Source of the DNA: Sandaracinaceae bacterium
GTDB lineage: Bacteria > Myxococcota_A > Polyangia > Polyangiales > Houyiibacteriaceae
NCBI GenBank assembly: GCA_020633075.1
Contig: JACKEI010000001.1
Coordinates: 1,984,001 to 2,048,000, forward strand
Length of the DNA stretch: 64,000 bases
Direction of reading: 5' to 3'
This document shows, one piece after another, positions 51,167-62,776 of the stretch; within the stretch, counting starts at the first letter, position 1; the number at the start of each line of letters is the position of its first letter. The notes under the pieces were generated by a model, which was not told the origin of the DNA, searched no databases, and was given only the letters and a program-made list of their open reading frames with translations. The position numbers and the translations under genes were made by a program.

Positions 51167-52195
51167 CTACGCGTCGTCTTCCGGCCGGACCACGTCGAGG
51201 ATCTCCGCGCGCCGAACAGCCGGGAGCAGCTCGAACGCCTTGGACCGCAGGAGCATCTCCAGCTCCGCGTCGCGATCCAGCATGTGCAGGCACTCGATGG
51301 TGGCCTCGACGACGTCGGCGTTGACCTCCGCGCGCTGCAGGTATGGCAGCGCTTCGGCGTGACGGCCCAGGCGCGCGGTGCTCACGCCAATCAGCGCAAA
51401 GACGCTGCGCACGGCCTTCTCGGGGAGGTAGCTCTCCTCGCGCAGGCGATGCCCGAGACGTAAGGCCAGCGCGTAGTCCCCCGCCTCATAGGCCGCGCGG
51501 GTGTCGGCCAGCATGGCCTTCACGCGGGGGTTCTTGGGGCGCACGATGTCCCCGGGGGCCTCGCCCATGATGACGCGCAAGTTCTGGTGGAGGAAGTACA
51601 GGGCGATGAAGCCCAGGAACATCATGTCGTTCGCGAAGCCGAACACGGCCCCCGCGCCCAACACCGCGATGGACACCGCGTGCGTCACGCGCTCCGCCCA
51701 GAGCGGCCGGACGACCTGCAGGAGCCCTAGCCGGAACAAGCGGCCCCCGTCGAGCGGCCACATGGGCAGGAGGTTCACCAGCGACCACAGGATGTTGATG
51801 TAGATCATGAAGTCGAAGGCCTGCGCCAACGACTCGTTCGGCGTGATCCCGCCGACGCGGAGGCCGAAGTCCACGCCGAGCACGACCGCCCCCAGCAGCA
51901 GTCCCGCGAACGGACCCGCGAAGATGATGAGCGCGTCGTGGCGATCTCGCTCGGCTCGCTCGTGCGCGCAGAGCCCCCCCAGCCCGTGCAGCAGCACCTG
52001 CGGCGAGAGGTGGTAGCGCTGCGCCACGAAAGCGTGACCCAGCTCGTGCACCAGGATGCTCACGCTGACGCAGAGGGTGAACAACAGCCCCTGCCGCCAC
52101 CCGAGCTGATGCACGTACAGCCCCCCGAGCAAGAAGAACCAGGGGCTGACCCAAACGGGAATGCCCCGGATGGAGAAGATGCGCAGACCGGTCAC
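51167..52195 (-). CDS. Site-2-protease-family (M50) membrane metallopeptidase
   Basis: A 342-residue intramembrane protease. Zinc motif HELGH (His50, Glu51, His54) lies in a transmembrane helix, and the third ligand is Asp in NLLPMWPLDGGRLFR. About six helices end near 215. A cytoplasmic helical domain (225-342) has no PDZ. Such enzymes cleave membrane anchors of regulators such as anti-sigma factors. The target is not adjacent. A 42-bp gap separates it from the OmpA-type gene on the same strand. Confidence 0.9.
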   Translation of the reverse strand: MTGLRIFSIRGIPVWVSPWFFLLGGLYVHQLGWRQGLLFTLCVSVSILVHELGHAFVAQRYHLSPQVLLHGLGGLCAHERAERDRHDALIIFAGPFAGLLLGAVVLGVDFGLRVGGITPNESLAQAFDFMIYINILWSLVNLLPMWPLDGGRLFRLGLLQVVRPLWAERVTHAVSIAVLGAGAVFGFANDMMFLGFIALYFLHQNLRVIMGEAPGDIVRPKNPRVKAMLADTRAAYEAGDYALALRLGHRLREESYLPEKAVRSVFALIGVSTARLGRHAEALPYLQRAEVNADVVEATIECLHMLDRDAELEMLLRSKAFELLPAVRRAEILDVVRPEDDA

Positions 52196-52237
52196 GCCCG
52201 CAACGTCGTACGCGCGGGGCGACCGGTCAAGCGTCGC

Positions 52238-54289
<2,052 letters not shown>

Positions 54290-54424
54290 GGCGGTCTCTC
54301 TCGGGCCGGACGATACAACAAACGGAAATACGAGTGGGCCACGAAGTTGGCATACACGCCATTTTTGGTGGAGATGCCCGCGAAGCGGATGCGGAGGTCA
54401 CGCGAGACCGTCGGAGCTGGAATT

Positions 54425-54455
54425 GAAAAGGGCCCCCTGTCGGGAGCCCTCTTCG
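54425..54455 (-). terminator. Terminator of the RRM protein gene
   Basis: Read on the minus strand a stem GGGCTCCC/GGGGGCCC (8 bp, one G-U) with GACA loop runs into TTTTCAATT, 35 bp downstream of the stop. It lies between this gene and the OmpA-type gene. Confidence 0.75.
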
Positions 54456-54489
54456 TTGTGGTGTGGTCAGCGATGAGCCGACCGACGCC

Positions 54490-54888
54490 TCACCAGCGAC
54501 CGCCGCCGCCGCCGCCACCGTCACGGCCGCCACGACCGCCGCCGTCACGACCACCGCGGCCACCGCCGTCACGGTCACGACCGCCGCCGCCGCCGTAGCC
54601 GCCGCGACCACCGCCGCCGCCGCCACCGCCACCGCCGTCACGACGGTCCTGGGCCTCGTTCACGTTGAGCGTACGACCGTCGAGGGTCGCGCCGTGCATC
54701 TGCTCGATGGCCTGGTCAGCCGCGGTGTCATCCGCGAACGTCACGAAGCCGAACCCGCGGCTGCGGCCGGAGTCACGATCCGTAATCACCTTCGCGTCGG
54801 TCACGTCACCAAAGCGCTCGAACGCCGTGCGCAGCCCTTGATCATCCGTACCCCAGCTCAGGCTGCCCACAAATAGCTTCTTCGACAT
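54490..54888 (-). CDS. Glycine-rich RRM RNA-binding protein
   Basis: A 132-residue protein from ATG 54888. The RNA recognition motif (1-80) has RNP2 LFVGSL and RNP1 RGFGFVTF with the aromatic stacking residues. The rest is a Gly/Arg tail with DRDGGGRGGRDGGG repeats, like plant and cyanobacterial cold-induced Rbp proteins. It probably binds single-stranded RNA as a chaperone in cold or stress. A long upstream region (to 55160) shared with the divergent desaturase gene might carry cold-responsive elements; this is inferred. Intrinsic terminator downstream. Confidence 0.93.
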   Translation of the reverse strand: MSKKLFVGSLSWGTDDQGLRTAFERFGDVTDAKVITDRDSGRSRGFGFVTFADDTAADQAIEQMHGATLDGRTLNVNEAQDRRDGGGGGGGGGGRGGYGGGGGRDRDGGGRGGRDGGGRGGRDGGGGGGGRW

Positions 54889-55160
54889 CACATTTCTCTC
54901 TTCTAGCCTCTCGACCTGACCCGCCCCAAGCGAGCTCAATGGAGCCCGCGAAAGACGCCGCAGCAGTCAACATGACTGCTTGGTTCGATCACGCATGAAC
55001 CTGTTGTTGTGCGTCCCGAAACCGCTGCGAGAGTACCTTGCGGAGGTTCATGGGCCCTCGCGCGCCGCTCAGCAAGCCGAATCGTCCCACGCGTTGCGGC
55101 CACTCCCCCTTGCGGATACACCTCCCCACCTCCGTTCCCCCACCCCGAGGCGCCCCAACC

Positions 55161-56384
55161 ATGCCCGTGAACGCTCCCTCCACAACGCGACGGCGCAAAG
55201 AAGCGCCAGCTCGCTTCGCCCCGCTGGCCGCCCGCGACGTGGACTTGGCGGGCTTCGCACGGGATCTGGACGCTCTGAAGCGGGCCATTCGCGCGGACGC
55301 CGGACCCGCCGACCTCGAGCACTTGGCCAAGATCGAGCGCTGGGGCCGCGCCTGCTCGGCGCTGGGCTACGCCACCGCCACGCTTGTGCCCAACCCGCTG
55401 TCGGCCTTCCTCATCAGTCAGGGGCGGCTCACCCGCTGGGCGATGGTCGCTCATCACGTGTCGCACCGGGGCTACGACCACGTGCCAGGGGTGCCGGAAG
55501 AGCGAACCAGCAGGCGCTTCGCGGCGGGCAGGAGGCGCTACCGCGACTGGCTGGACTGGATCGACCCCCAGGCGTGGAACGTGGAGCACAACCGGCTGCA
55601 CCACTACCGCCTGGGAGAGACCGCGGACCCCGACCTGGTCGAGGCCAACCTGGACTGGCTGCGTGAGTCGCCGCTTCCGCGCCCCGTGCGCATGGCCATC
55701 ATCGCGTTCTTCGCGAGCACCTGGAAGTGGACGTACTACGCGCCCAACACGCTGCGCGTCTTGTTGGACGATGCCAGCCGCCGCGAACGCGGCGACAAGC
55801 CCGGCGCCGACGCGGCCACCCAAGCAGACGGGGATCCCCGCCACGCGCGCACGCTCGCCTCCATGTGGGCCGAGCCCGAGCTCTGGACCCGCTGCCTGCT
55901 CCCGTACGCCAGCGTGCACTTCGGGCTGCTGCCGCTGCTGTTCCTCCCCCTCGGACCCGTGGCCGCCGGCAACGTACTCGCCAACAGCCTCCTAGCGGAG
56001 TGGTTCACCAACCTGCACTCCTTTCTGATCATCACCACCAACCACGCGGGTGAGGACATGTACGCCTTCGAGGAGCCCGTGCGTGACGGCAAGGGTGAGT
56101 TCTACTTTCGGCAGGTCGTTGGCTCGACGAACTTTCGGACGGGGGGCGACCTCAACGACTTCCTGCACGGGTTTCTGAACTATCAGATCGAGCACCACGT
56201 GTTTCCGGACATGAGCATGCGGCAGTATCAGTTGATGCAGCCGGCGGTGCGTGAGCTCTGTGAGAAGTACGGCGTACCGTATGTGCAGGAGTCCGTCTTC
56301 ACGCGGCTGCGCAAGACGCTGGCCGTCATGCTGGGGGACGCGGACATGCTGCGCGAGGCCCCTCCGGCGGCGCAGACGGCGTAG
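55161..56384 (+). CDS. Membrane fatty-acid desaturase (second)
   Basis: A 407-residue protein from ATG 55161. Three His boxes: HHVSHRGYDH, EHNRLHHYRLGE and NYQIEHHVFP (QxxHH, as in front-end or acyl-lipid desaturases). About four transmembrane helices. It is different in boxes and length from the desaturase of the Rieske cluster, so it is not a recent duplicate. It inserts a double bond into a membrane acyl chain. Divergent from the RRM gene, a pairing that would suit cold adaptation. Confidence 0.9.
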   Translation: MPVNAPSTTRRRKEAPARFAPLAARDVDLAGFARDLDALKRAIRADAGPADLEHLAKIERWGRACSALGYATATLVPNPLSAFLISQGRLTRWAMVAHHVSHRGYDHVPGVPEERTSRRFAAGRRRYRDWLDWIDPQAWNVEHNRLHHYRLGETADPDLVEANLDWLRESPLPRPVRMAIIAFFASTWKWTYYAPNTLRVLLDDASRRERGDKPGADAATQADGDPRHARTLASMWAEPELWTRCLLPYASVHFGLLPLLFLPLGPVAAGNVLANSLLAEWFTNLHSFLIITTNHAGEDMYAFEEPVRDGKGEFYFRQVVGSTNFRTGGDLNDFLHGFLNYQIEHHVFPDMSMRQYQLMQPAVRELCEKYGVPYVQESVFTRLRKTLAVMLGDADMLREAPPAAQTA

Positions 56385-56393
56385 AGCGCTCGC

Positions 56394-56915
56394 TCACGCG
56401 GCACCGACCGTGGGGCCGTCGGCGCGGACGGGAGGCGCCGACGGAGGGACGCTGCTGAGCCGGCGCACCAGCTCGCGGTCCTGCGTCTGGCGCGCAATGG
56501 ACGCGCCGAGGATGAGCGCGAGCGGCAGCGCAAAGTAGAACCCGCCGAGGCGGTCGCAGAGCAGGACCAGCACGCTCACGGCGCCCCAGGTCAGCTGCAG
56601 GATGAGGCCGTGAGCCAACGCGAGCGGCACGGACCCCCCGAACATGAGGCGGACCACCAAGCCCGTCTGGAGCACGCCGATGCACAGCCAGAGCAACGCC
56701 CGGGACGTGCCGGACAGGTCATGTCCGACGAGAGCATCCACGCCGTAGACCGAGGGCCCCACGGTGAGCAGACAGAGCGCGAGCGTGGACGACGCGGCCC
56801 GCCAGGGACGCTTGGACCGTAGGTGGAGGACGCTGCGAAAGAGCCAGTCCGTGGCGCACACGAGCGTGGACGCGAGCACGGCGATGAACAGAACGTTGAC
56901 GATGAGGCTGGGCAT
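56394..56915 (-). CDS. Hypothetical membrane protein
   Basis: A 173-residue protein with four to five hydrophobic helices (LIVNVLFIAVLASTLVCATD, SSTLALCLLTVGPSVYGV, LWLCIGVLQTGLVVRLMFGG, ALPLALILGASIA) and a Pro-rich cytoplasmic tail. No family is recognised. Convergent with the desaturase gene and divergent from the MMPL gene 181 bp away. Confidence 0.65.
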   Translation of the reverse strand: MPSLIVNVLFIAVLASTLVCATDWLFRSVLHLRSKRPWRAASSTLALCLLTVGPSVYGVDALVGHDLSGTSRALLWLCIGVLQTGLVVRLMFGGSVPLALAHGLILQLTWGAVSVLVLLCDRLGGFYFALPLALILGASIARQTQDRELVRRLSSVPPSAPPVRADGPTVGAA

Positions 56916-57096
56916 GAGAGAGCTCCGGTGAGAGGCCCGTGTGGCGCACGGGGCGGTGAGTCTCGGCTCGCGGCCGAGTGCCCCTACTTCGGCGCCAGGC
57001 GCCCAGACTTGCGTCGCTCAGGCGATTTCTCACCCCTGACCGCGGCCCGCGCCGTCGGCATGACAGCGGAGTCCGAGGCGGGCATAGTCGCTCGCC

Positions 57097-59586
57097 ATGC
57101 GCGCCATTCACGCCTTCCTCGACCGCCTCGCTGGCCTGCAGTACCGCCGCGCGGGCACGTTCGTCGCGCTCGCGCTGCTGCTCGCGGCTGCCGCCATCCC
57201 GCTGGTGCGCCAGCTGGGGCTGAACAGCGCATGGGACGCCCTGCTCCCGCGCGACAAGCCCAGCGTTCAGGACATCGAGCGCATCCAGGACCGCGTCGCG
57301 GGCCTCAACACGCTCACGCTGGCCATCGAGTCCGACGACACGGACGCGATGAAGCGCTTCGCGCGGGAGCTGGTGCCCCGCCTGGAGCAGCTCCCCCCCG
57401 AGCAGGTGCGCAGCGTGGACTGGAACGTGGGGGCCTACGAGCGCTTCGTGGAAGCCAACAAGCACCTGTTCGCATCGGTCGACGATCTCCGTGAGATCCG
57501 CACCGCGCTCGAGGAGCGGGTCCTGTTCGAGCAGAACCGTCGCAACCCCTTCTACGTGTGCCTGGAGGACGACTGCGACACGCCGCCGCCCGGCCCGGAG
57601 GAGGTGATGGAGCGCATGCAGGCGCGCGCCAACGAGGGCCGCGCGCGCCTCAATCGCTTTCCCGATGGCTTCTACATCCACCCCGACGGCAACATGCTGG
57701 TCATCTTCCTACGCAGCGACCTGCGCGGCGGCAACGCGCGCGGCATCCGCGCACTGCGGGAGGCCGTCGAGGCCATCGTCGCGGACGTCGACCCCAGTCG
57801 GTTCGCGCCGGACCTGCGGCTGACGTTTGCGGGGGACCTGGTGGTCGCGCGGGAGGAGCACGACGCCATCAAGGACGAGCTGGTGCTGGCGACGAGCCTG
57901 ACCATCATCCTCGTGCTGAGCTCCATCTTCATCTTCTTCCGCAAGGCCCGGAGCATCCCGCTCCTGGGCGGCGCGCTGATGGTGCCCGTCATCATCACCT
58001 TCGGCTTCGCCGAGCTGGCCGTGGACTACCTCAACACCTCCACGGCGTTCTTGGGCAGCATCGTGATCGGCAACGGCATCAACCCGAACATCATGTGGCT
58101 GGCGCGCTACTTCGAAGAGCGACGCGCAGGCCGCGACGTGCAGGACGCCATCGCGCACACCCACCGCGGCGTGTGGTTGGCCACGGCAGCCGCGTCCCTT
58201 GCGGCGGCGGTAGCGTACGGCTCGCTCATGATCACGGACTTCCGCGGCTTCCGGGACTTCGGCATCATCGGCTTCGCCGGGATGGTGCTCTGCTGGTTCG
58301 GCGCCATCCTGGTGCTGCCCGCCATGACCGCGCTGAGTGAGCGCGTGCGGCCGCTCAAGCTGGCTGAAGAGGGCGTGCAGTCGAGCATCTTCGGGCGCGT
58401 GTTCGCCGGCATCGTGGAGAAGGCGCCGCGGGCCACCATCGCGCTGAGCGCGCTGCTCGGCATCGGGGCCAGCGTCGTCATGTACCAGTACCTCACCGGC
58501 GACCCGCTGGAGTACGACTTCCGCAACCTCAAGTCGCTGCGCGAAGGCTCCACCACGGCTCAGCGCATCAACGTGCGCATCGGCGAGTTCCTGTCGTCGT
58601 CGGACAAGGGACAAGGCATCGTCTTGGTCGTGGACGACATCGCCGACGCGCTGCCGCTGCGGGACGAGCTCGTCCGGCGGAGGGAGGAAGACCATGCCCC
58701 CTGGTCGCGCGTGCGGGTGATCCACGACCTGCTTCCCGCGGATCAGGAAGCGAAGCTGCCGCTGTTGGAGGAGATCCGAGAGCTGCTTACGGAGATGCGC
58801 CCGTTCGCGTCCGACGAGCAGCGGGCGCAGCTGGACGAGCACACGCCCCCCGAGGACCTCCGCGCATTGACTCTGGCGGACCTCCCGGAGGACGTCGCGC
58901 GGCCGTTCACCGAGCGCGACGGAACGCGAGGGCGTCTGATCGTGGTGGAGAAGGCCCGCGGAGAGTCGGTGTGGGACGGCCGCTACCTGATGGAATGGGC
59001 CGCCGCACTGCGCGAGGTGCGGCTCGCCGACGGCACCCGGCCGCCGCTGGCCGGCCGCGCGCCCGTGTTCGCGGACATGATTCAGGTCATCAGCGACGAC
59101 GGCCCGCGCACCATCCTGGTGTCGTTCTTCGCGACGTTGATGCTGGTCATCTTCACGTTCCGCACGCTGCGGGAGCGCGTGCTGACGATGTTGACGTTGC
59201 TGCTCGGCATCGTCTGGATGGCGGCCTCCATGGCGCTCGCCGGGATGCGCCTGAACTTCCTGAACTTCGTGGCGTTCCCCATCACCTTCGGCAACGGCGT
59301 GGACTACGGCGTGAACGTCATGCGCCGCTACACGCTCGAGTGTGAGGCCAACGCGCCGAACCCGGTGCGGGCCGCCATCGAGGAGACCGGCGGCGCGGTG
59401 GTGCTGTGCTCGCTGACGACCATCGTCGGCTACTCGACGCTCTACACGAGCGCCAACCAGGCGCTGAACAGCTTCGGCGCAGCGATGGCCATCAGCGAGG
59501 TCACTTGCCTCGTGAGCGCCGTGCTGACCATGCCGGCGCTGCTGGTGATGCTGCGGCGTCGAGACGCCGCGCGCGCGTCGCGCTAG
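57097..59586 (+). CDS. MMPL/RND-family exporter (HpnN-like)
   Basis: An 829-residue membrane protein with two RND halves, each with a large periplasmic loop and a bundle of helices: first bundle about 265-425 (LTIILVLSSIFIFFRKARSI), second about 670-820 (LVSFFATLMLVIFTFRTLRE). This size and domain order match the MMPL group (HpnN, MmpL), which moves lipids such as hopanoids, sterols or glycolipids to the outer membrane. The substrate is unknown; lipid export would fit the two desaturases and ceramidase around it. 3' end overlaps the HTTM gene by 86 bp. Confidence 0.9.
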   Translation: MRAIHAFLDRLAGLQYRRAGTFVALALLLAAAAIPLVRQLGLNSAWDALLPRDKPSVQDIERIQDRVAGLNTLTLAIESDDTDAMKRFARELVPRLEQLPPEQVRSVDWNVGAYERFVEANKHLFASVDDLREIRTALEERVLFEQNRRNPFYVCLEDDCDTPPPGPEEVMERMQARANEGRARLNRFPDGFYIHPDGNMLVIFLRSDLRGGNARGIRALREAVEAIVADVDPSRFAPDLRLTFAGDLVVAREEHDAIKDELVLATSLTIILVLSSIFIFFRKARSIPLLGGALMVPVIITFGFAELAVDYLNTSTAFLGSIVIGNGINPNIMWLARYFEERRAGRDVQDAIAHTHRGVWLATAAASLAAAVAYGSLMITDFRGFRDFGIIGFAGMVLCWFGAILVLPAMTALSERVRPLKLAEEGVQSSIFGRVFAGIVEKAPRATIALSALLGIGASVVMYQYLTGDPLEYDFRNLKSLREGSTTAQRINVRIGEFLSSSDKGQGIVLVVDDIADALPLRDELVRRREEDHAPWSRVRVIHDLLPADQEAKLPLLEEIRELLTEMRPFASDEQRAQLDEHTPPEDLRALTLADLPEDVARPFTERDGTRGRLIVVEKARGESVWDGRYLMEWAAALREVRLADGTRPPLAGRAPVFADMIQVISDDGPRTILVSFFATLMLVIFTFRTLRERVLTMLTLLLGIVWMAASMALAGMRLNFLNFVAFPITFGNGVDYGVNVMRRYTLECEANAPNPVRAAIEETGGAVVLCSLTTIVGYSTLYTSANQALNSFGAAMAISEVTCLVSAVLTMPALLVMLRRRDAARASR

Positions 59587-60538
59587 GACCAAGCCGTCGC
59601 GCGGCGGCCCACGTGCGCGCTCGTGCGGCCACGGCGTCCATGTCGAAGAAGATGACGAACACCAGCGGCATGAGCAGGAAGCCCACGTAGAGCAGGACGA
59701 AGTTCGCCACGTGAAAGGCGGCTACGGCAGCGAGGAAGAGCGCGCGCGCCCGGTCCCTCTTCATGAACAGCACCAGTGGGAACGCGGCCTCCATCAGCAG
59801 CACGGACCCGCCCATGAGCTCGAGCAGCCGCGGCTGATGGGCCAGCCAGAACGCGAGCTCGTTGCCGAGCGCCTGTCCGTGGTCGTCGAGACCCCACATG
59901 GCCGAGCGACGCAGCAGGATCTCCTGGAGCTTGCCGCCTCCGGCGAGCCAGTCCGCCCCCGACACGCGCAGCTTCGCGATGACGGACCAGAGATAGAACG
60001 ACACGGTGTAGAGCTGCATCGCGCGGATGGGCCAGCTGGCCCGCCACTCCGGAACAGGGGGCTCGCTGGCCGGCGCGGGGCGCCGCCGCGCGTCCACGGA
60101 GTACGCGCGCCCGCAGTCCGAGAGCAGCAGGAAGAACAGCACGACGGCCCAGATCAGCAGGCGGTGGTGGGTGTCTCCCACGACGCTGTCGCGCGCCCCC
60201 TTGAGGTAGATGCTGCACACCAGGACCGCCGCTATCGAGGTGCGCGTCCAGTTGCCCACCGTCATCGAGCAGGTGGCCAGGAACAACGCCGCGAGCACGC
60301 TCCAGCACACCACCGGTTGCAGGCGCTCGAAGCCCAGGAGCTCGAAGTACCAGATGGGCTCGAGGAAGAGCCACTCGGCTTCGGCGTCGAGCTCGAGGAA
60401 GGGGAAGAACTGGGTCACCTGAAACAGGAGAAACCCGAGCCCGATGGCCACGCGCAGGGCACCGAGGCTCTCCACGCTGTACCCCTTGAAGAAGAAGGCG
60501 TTCCAGGACTGCCTCATGCGCCGGACGACCTCACTCAT
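59501..60538 (-). CDS. HTTM-domain membrane protein (vitamin K-dependent carboxylase-like)
   Basis: A 345-residue protein from ATG 60538. Multiple hydrophobic helices (VAIGLGFLLFQVTQFFPFLE, LLIWAVVLFFLLLSDCGRAY, AVAAFHVANFVLLYVGFLLM) with SVESLGALRVAIG at the start and YSVDARR are typical of the HTTM family, related to gamma-glutamyl carboxylase. The lumenal carboxylase part is missing. Its ATG overlaps the end of the upstream partner by 8 bp (ATGAGTGA), so the two are translated together. Role unknown. Confidence 0.8.
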   Translation of the reverse strand: MSEVVRRMRQSWNAFFFKGYSVESLGALRVAIGLGFLLFQVTQFFPFLELDAEAEWLFLEPIWYFELLGFERLQPVVCWSVLAALFLATCSMTVGNWTRTSIAAVLVCSIYLKGARDSVVGDTHHRLLIWAVVLFFLLLSDCGRAYSVDARRRPAPASEPPVPEWRASWPIRAMQLYTVSFYLWSVIAKLRVSGADWLAGGGKLQEILLRRSAMWGLDDHGQALGNELAFWLAHQPRLLELMGGSVLLMEAAFPLVLFMKRDRARALFLAAVAAFHVANFVLLYVGFLLMPLVFVIFFDMDAVAARARTWAAARRLGPSATRARRLDAAASPAAPAWSARRSRGK

Positions 60539-61097
60539 GCGACCACCCCTCACTCCAGCGTTCGTTCCACCGCAACCTCACGCGCTCTTCGGTCTTCCAC
60601 CAGTCGTCCGGGTCTCCCTCGGCGAAGTGCGCGACGGTGGCCTGCGCCTCGACGGCGACGATGAACGCCGGATCGGCTGGCTCGCGCTCGAGCGTGGCGT
60701 TGACGCTGGTGAGGATGCGGCGCGACCAGTCTGCGTCGTAGAGCGCCTGGCCCGGTGCGAGGCCCCGGAGCGCGTAGCACCACGGCTCCATGGGCGCGTT
60801 CCCGTGATGGTGCGTGTTGGGCGGCCGCCCGAAGGCGCGCTCGTAGTACAGACGCCAGAACGAGAGCAGCGGGATGTTCAGGCTCGTCTCCGTCAGCAGC
60901 TCGACTTCGCCGTCGCGGCGCAGCGCGCGCAGGGGTCGGCTGCGGTCCCACTGCGGAACGTCCACGGTGCCTCCTTGTTCGCGGACGCTGTACATGGGCG
61001 CCCAGGTCAGGGGGAAGAGATCCACGCGCAGCGCGACCGCGCCCCACGCGACGAGCAAATGCGTGACGAGCAGCACGTTCACGGCGCGCCGACTCAT
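60531..61097 (-). CDS. Partner protein of the HTTM gene
   Basis: A 188-residue protein. A single N-terminal hydrophobic helix (RRAVNVLLVTHLLVAWGAVA) acts as anchor or uncleaved signal. The rest is soluble, with WAPMYSVREQGG, LRRDGEVELLTE and SFWRLYYERAFGRPPNTHHH. No family is recognised, but such proteins commonly go with HTTM genes. The stop overlaps the HTTM start. Together they may form a two-component membrane enzyme. Confidence 0.7.
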   Translation of the reverse strand: MSRRAVNVLLVTHLLVAWGAVALRVDLFPLTWAPMYSVREQGGTVDVPQWDRSRPLRALRRDGEVELLTETSLNIPLLSFWRLYYERAFGRPPNTHHHGNAPMEPWCYALRGLAPGQALYDADWSRRILTSVNATLEREPADPAFIVAVEAQATVAHFAEGDPDDWWKTEERVRLRWNERWSEGWSHE

Positions 61098-61465
61098 CGG
61101 AGCCTCCGGTGGGCCACGCGAACGCGCGCAAGAGTCCGGGCGGATGCGGGGCGCATCCGAGCTCGTGTCAGGTTGGTCATGATGTCTCCGCTGCCGCGTC
61201 CGCTGGACCGCGCGAGATGCTTGGTCCTCCCATCTGGGCGCGCGGTCGTACGTGCCAATGCAAACACCGTGCCGACCGGCGGACGACCGTGAAGTGCCCT
61301 GTGCGTGCGACGACGCCCGACTTCGGAGGGTACGGTGTGCGCCCCAGTCACGCTCTGTGCGCGCTGGTCACGGATGTACGAGGCACGGGAAGCGCTACGG
61401 GCGGGCCACCTCCGTCGGTGCCCGGCGGCAGGAGCGGCACGAGCAGCCCGTTGACCAGCTGCCGG
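61098..61465. other. Gene-free stretch without recognised content
   Basis: Between the divergently distant HTTM partner start and the HEAT lipoprotein stop. I see no RNA gene, clear terminator, repeat or remnant on either strand; open frames here have no protein character. Confidence 0.5.
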
Positions 61466-62710
61466 CTAGCGCGCCTCGGTGAGCGGAGGCGGCGGGAGCT
61501 GGTCTTGGACCGTGGCGTACCAGTCGCGTGCGCCACGCGCAGCCGCTGCGAGGTCGAGCGCGAGCCGCTCCCGCTGGATGTCGAAGGTGAAGCGGCTCCC
61601 GACGCGCCCGCTGAACGACTGCAGCGCGCGCAGCGCTGCGTCGTCCACACGCGACCAGGGCGAACCGTCGTGATGAATCCAACCTGGCGTCCCGTCGAGG
61701 CGCGTGTACCCGCGCAGGTCGTAGGTGTCGGGCGTGGGGTCGTCCAGGAGCAAGACCAGCGCGTGCACGGCCGGGCGGTAGTCGAGCCAAGCGAGCGCGG
61801 TCGCGGCGGCGGAGCGCGGGAACGGGTGCGGGTCGCTCAACAGGGGGAGCAACGCTCGAGCCACGTCGTCCCGCTCTGCGTCTGCGGGCCCGACGATGGA
61901 CGAGAGCGTCGTCGCGGCGCGCCCACGCACCCCCGGGTCCGCGTGGGTAAGCAGCTGGCGCAGGGCCGCACGCAGGGTCTGCTGCTCGGGCCAAGCCGCG
62001 CCGAAGCCGACGAGGCGCAGGAGGGAGCCGGAGACCAGCCACGCTTCGGGTGCGTCGAGGGCGTGCACGAAAGGTGCGATCTGCTCTGGGTGCGTACGGA
62101 TCTCGGAGGACTGGGAGAGCGCCTCGAGCGCCTCGTAACGCGCCGCAGGGATCGGCGATTCCGTCGCGAGCTGCACCAGGTGAGCGACCACGGTGTGGTC
62201 GGGGGACTCTCCCAGCAGGCACTTCGTGGAGGCCTGCATGGCCGCCGCCTGCACGGTCGGCCGCTCGTCCTGCAGCCGCAGGGCCACGACCTGTGCGTAC
62301 TCGGGCGTCAGGAGCTGCAGCTGCGCGGCGTAGCGCTCGCTGTGGGTCCACGTGGTCTGCAGCGCGCGCAGCGCCGCCGTCGCCAGCTGTTCGTCGGCGG
62401 CGGCCTCGGCGAGCGAGAGAAAGATGCGTGCGTTGTCTCGGACGAGGGCGGCCCGCGAGAACTGATCCCCGCGCCGCTCCGCGAGCACCTGCGGCACACG
62501 CGCCAGCTCGGCCGCGGAGAGAGTCACGATGCCGGCCCCGACGCTGGGCCCCGAGGAGCCCGCAGGCGCTGGCGGGTCGCTGCAGCCGCACACACCGATG
62601 GCCACGGTCACGGTCACGGACATGGCCACAGGCAGCGAGGCGGCAAGAACGACGGAAGTGACCGCGACGCGGGTCGCGGACCAAGCGGCCGAGCGGATGC
62701 GGAGCTCCAT
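61466..62710 (-). CDS. HEAT-repeat lipoprotein
   Basis: A 414-residue protein from ATG 62710. The hydrophobic leader ends VCGCSDP, with a Cys that could be lipidated. Residues 60-350 are HEAT repeats (RYEALEALSQSS, VRGRAATTLSSIVG, PRSAAATALAWLDYRPAVHA). The tail has GYTRLDGTPGWIHHDG. It should be a periplasmic or outer-membrane scaffold. A Cys-rich lipoprotein gene is divergent from it. Unrelated in sequence to the HEAT protein at 36.7 kb. Confidence 0.75.
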   Translation of the reverse strand: MELRIRSAAWSATRVAVTSVVLAASLPVAMSVTVTVAIGVCGCSDPPAPAGSSGPSVGAGIVTLSAAELARVPQVLAERRGDQFSRAALVRDNARIFLSLAEAAADEQLATAALRALQTTWTHSERYAAQLQLLTPEYAQVVALRLQDERPTVQAAAMQASTKCLLGESPDHTVVAHLVQLATESPIPAARYEALEALSQSSEIRTHPEQIAPFVHALDAPEAWLVSGSLLRLVGFGAAWPEQQTLRAALRQLLTHADPGVRGRAATTLSSIVGPADAERDDVARALLPLLSDPHPFPRSAAATALAWLDYRPAVHALVLLLDDPTPDTYDLRGYTRLDGTPGWIHHDGSPWSRVDDAALRALQSFSGRVGSRFTFDIQRERLALDLAAAARGARDWYATVQDQLPPPPLTEAR

Positions 62711-62776
62711 ACGCGCACTCTGACACCGGACGAGCCGACGCGCCGAGCGACGGCGCCCGCATGGTATCGTCGGGAC

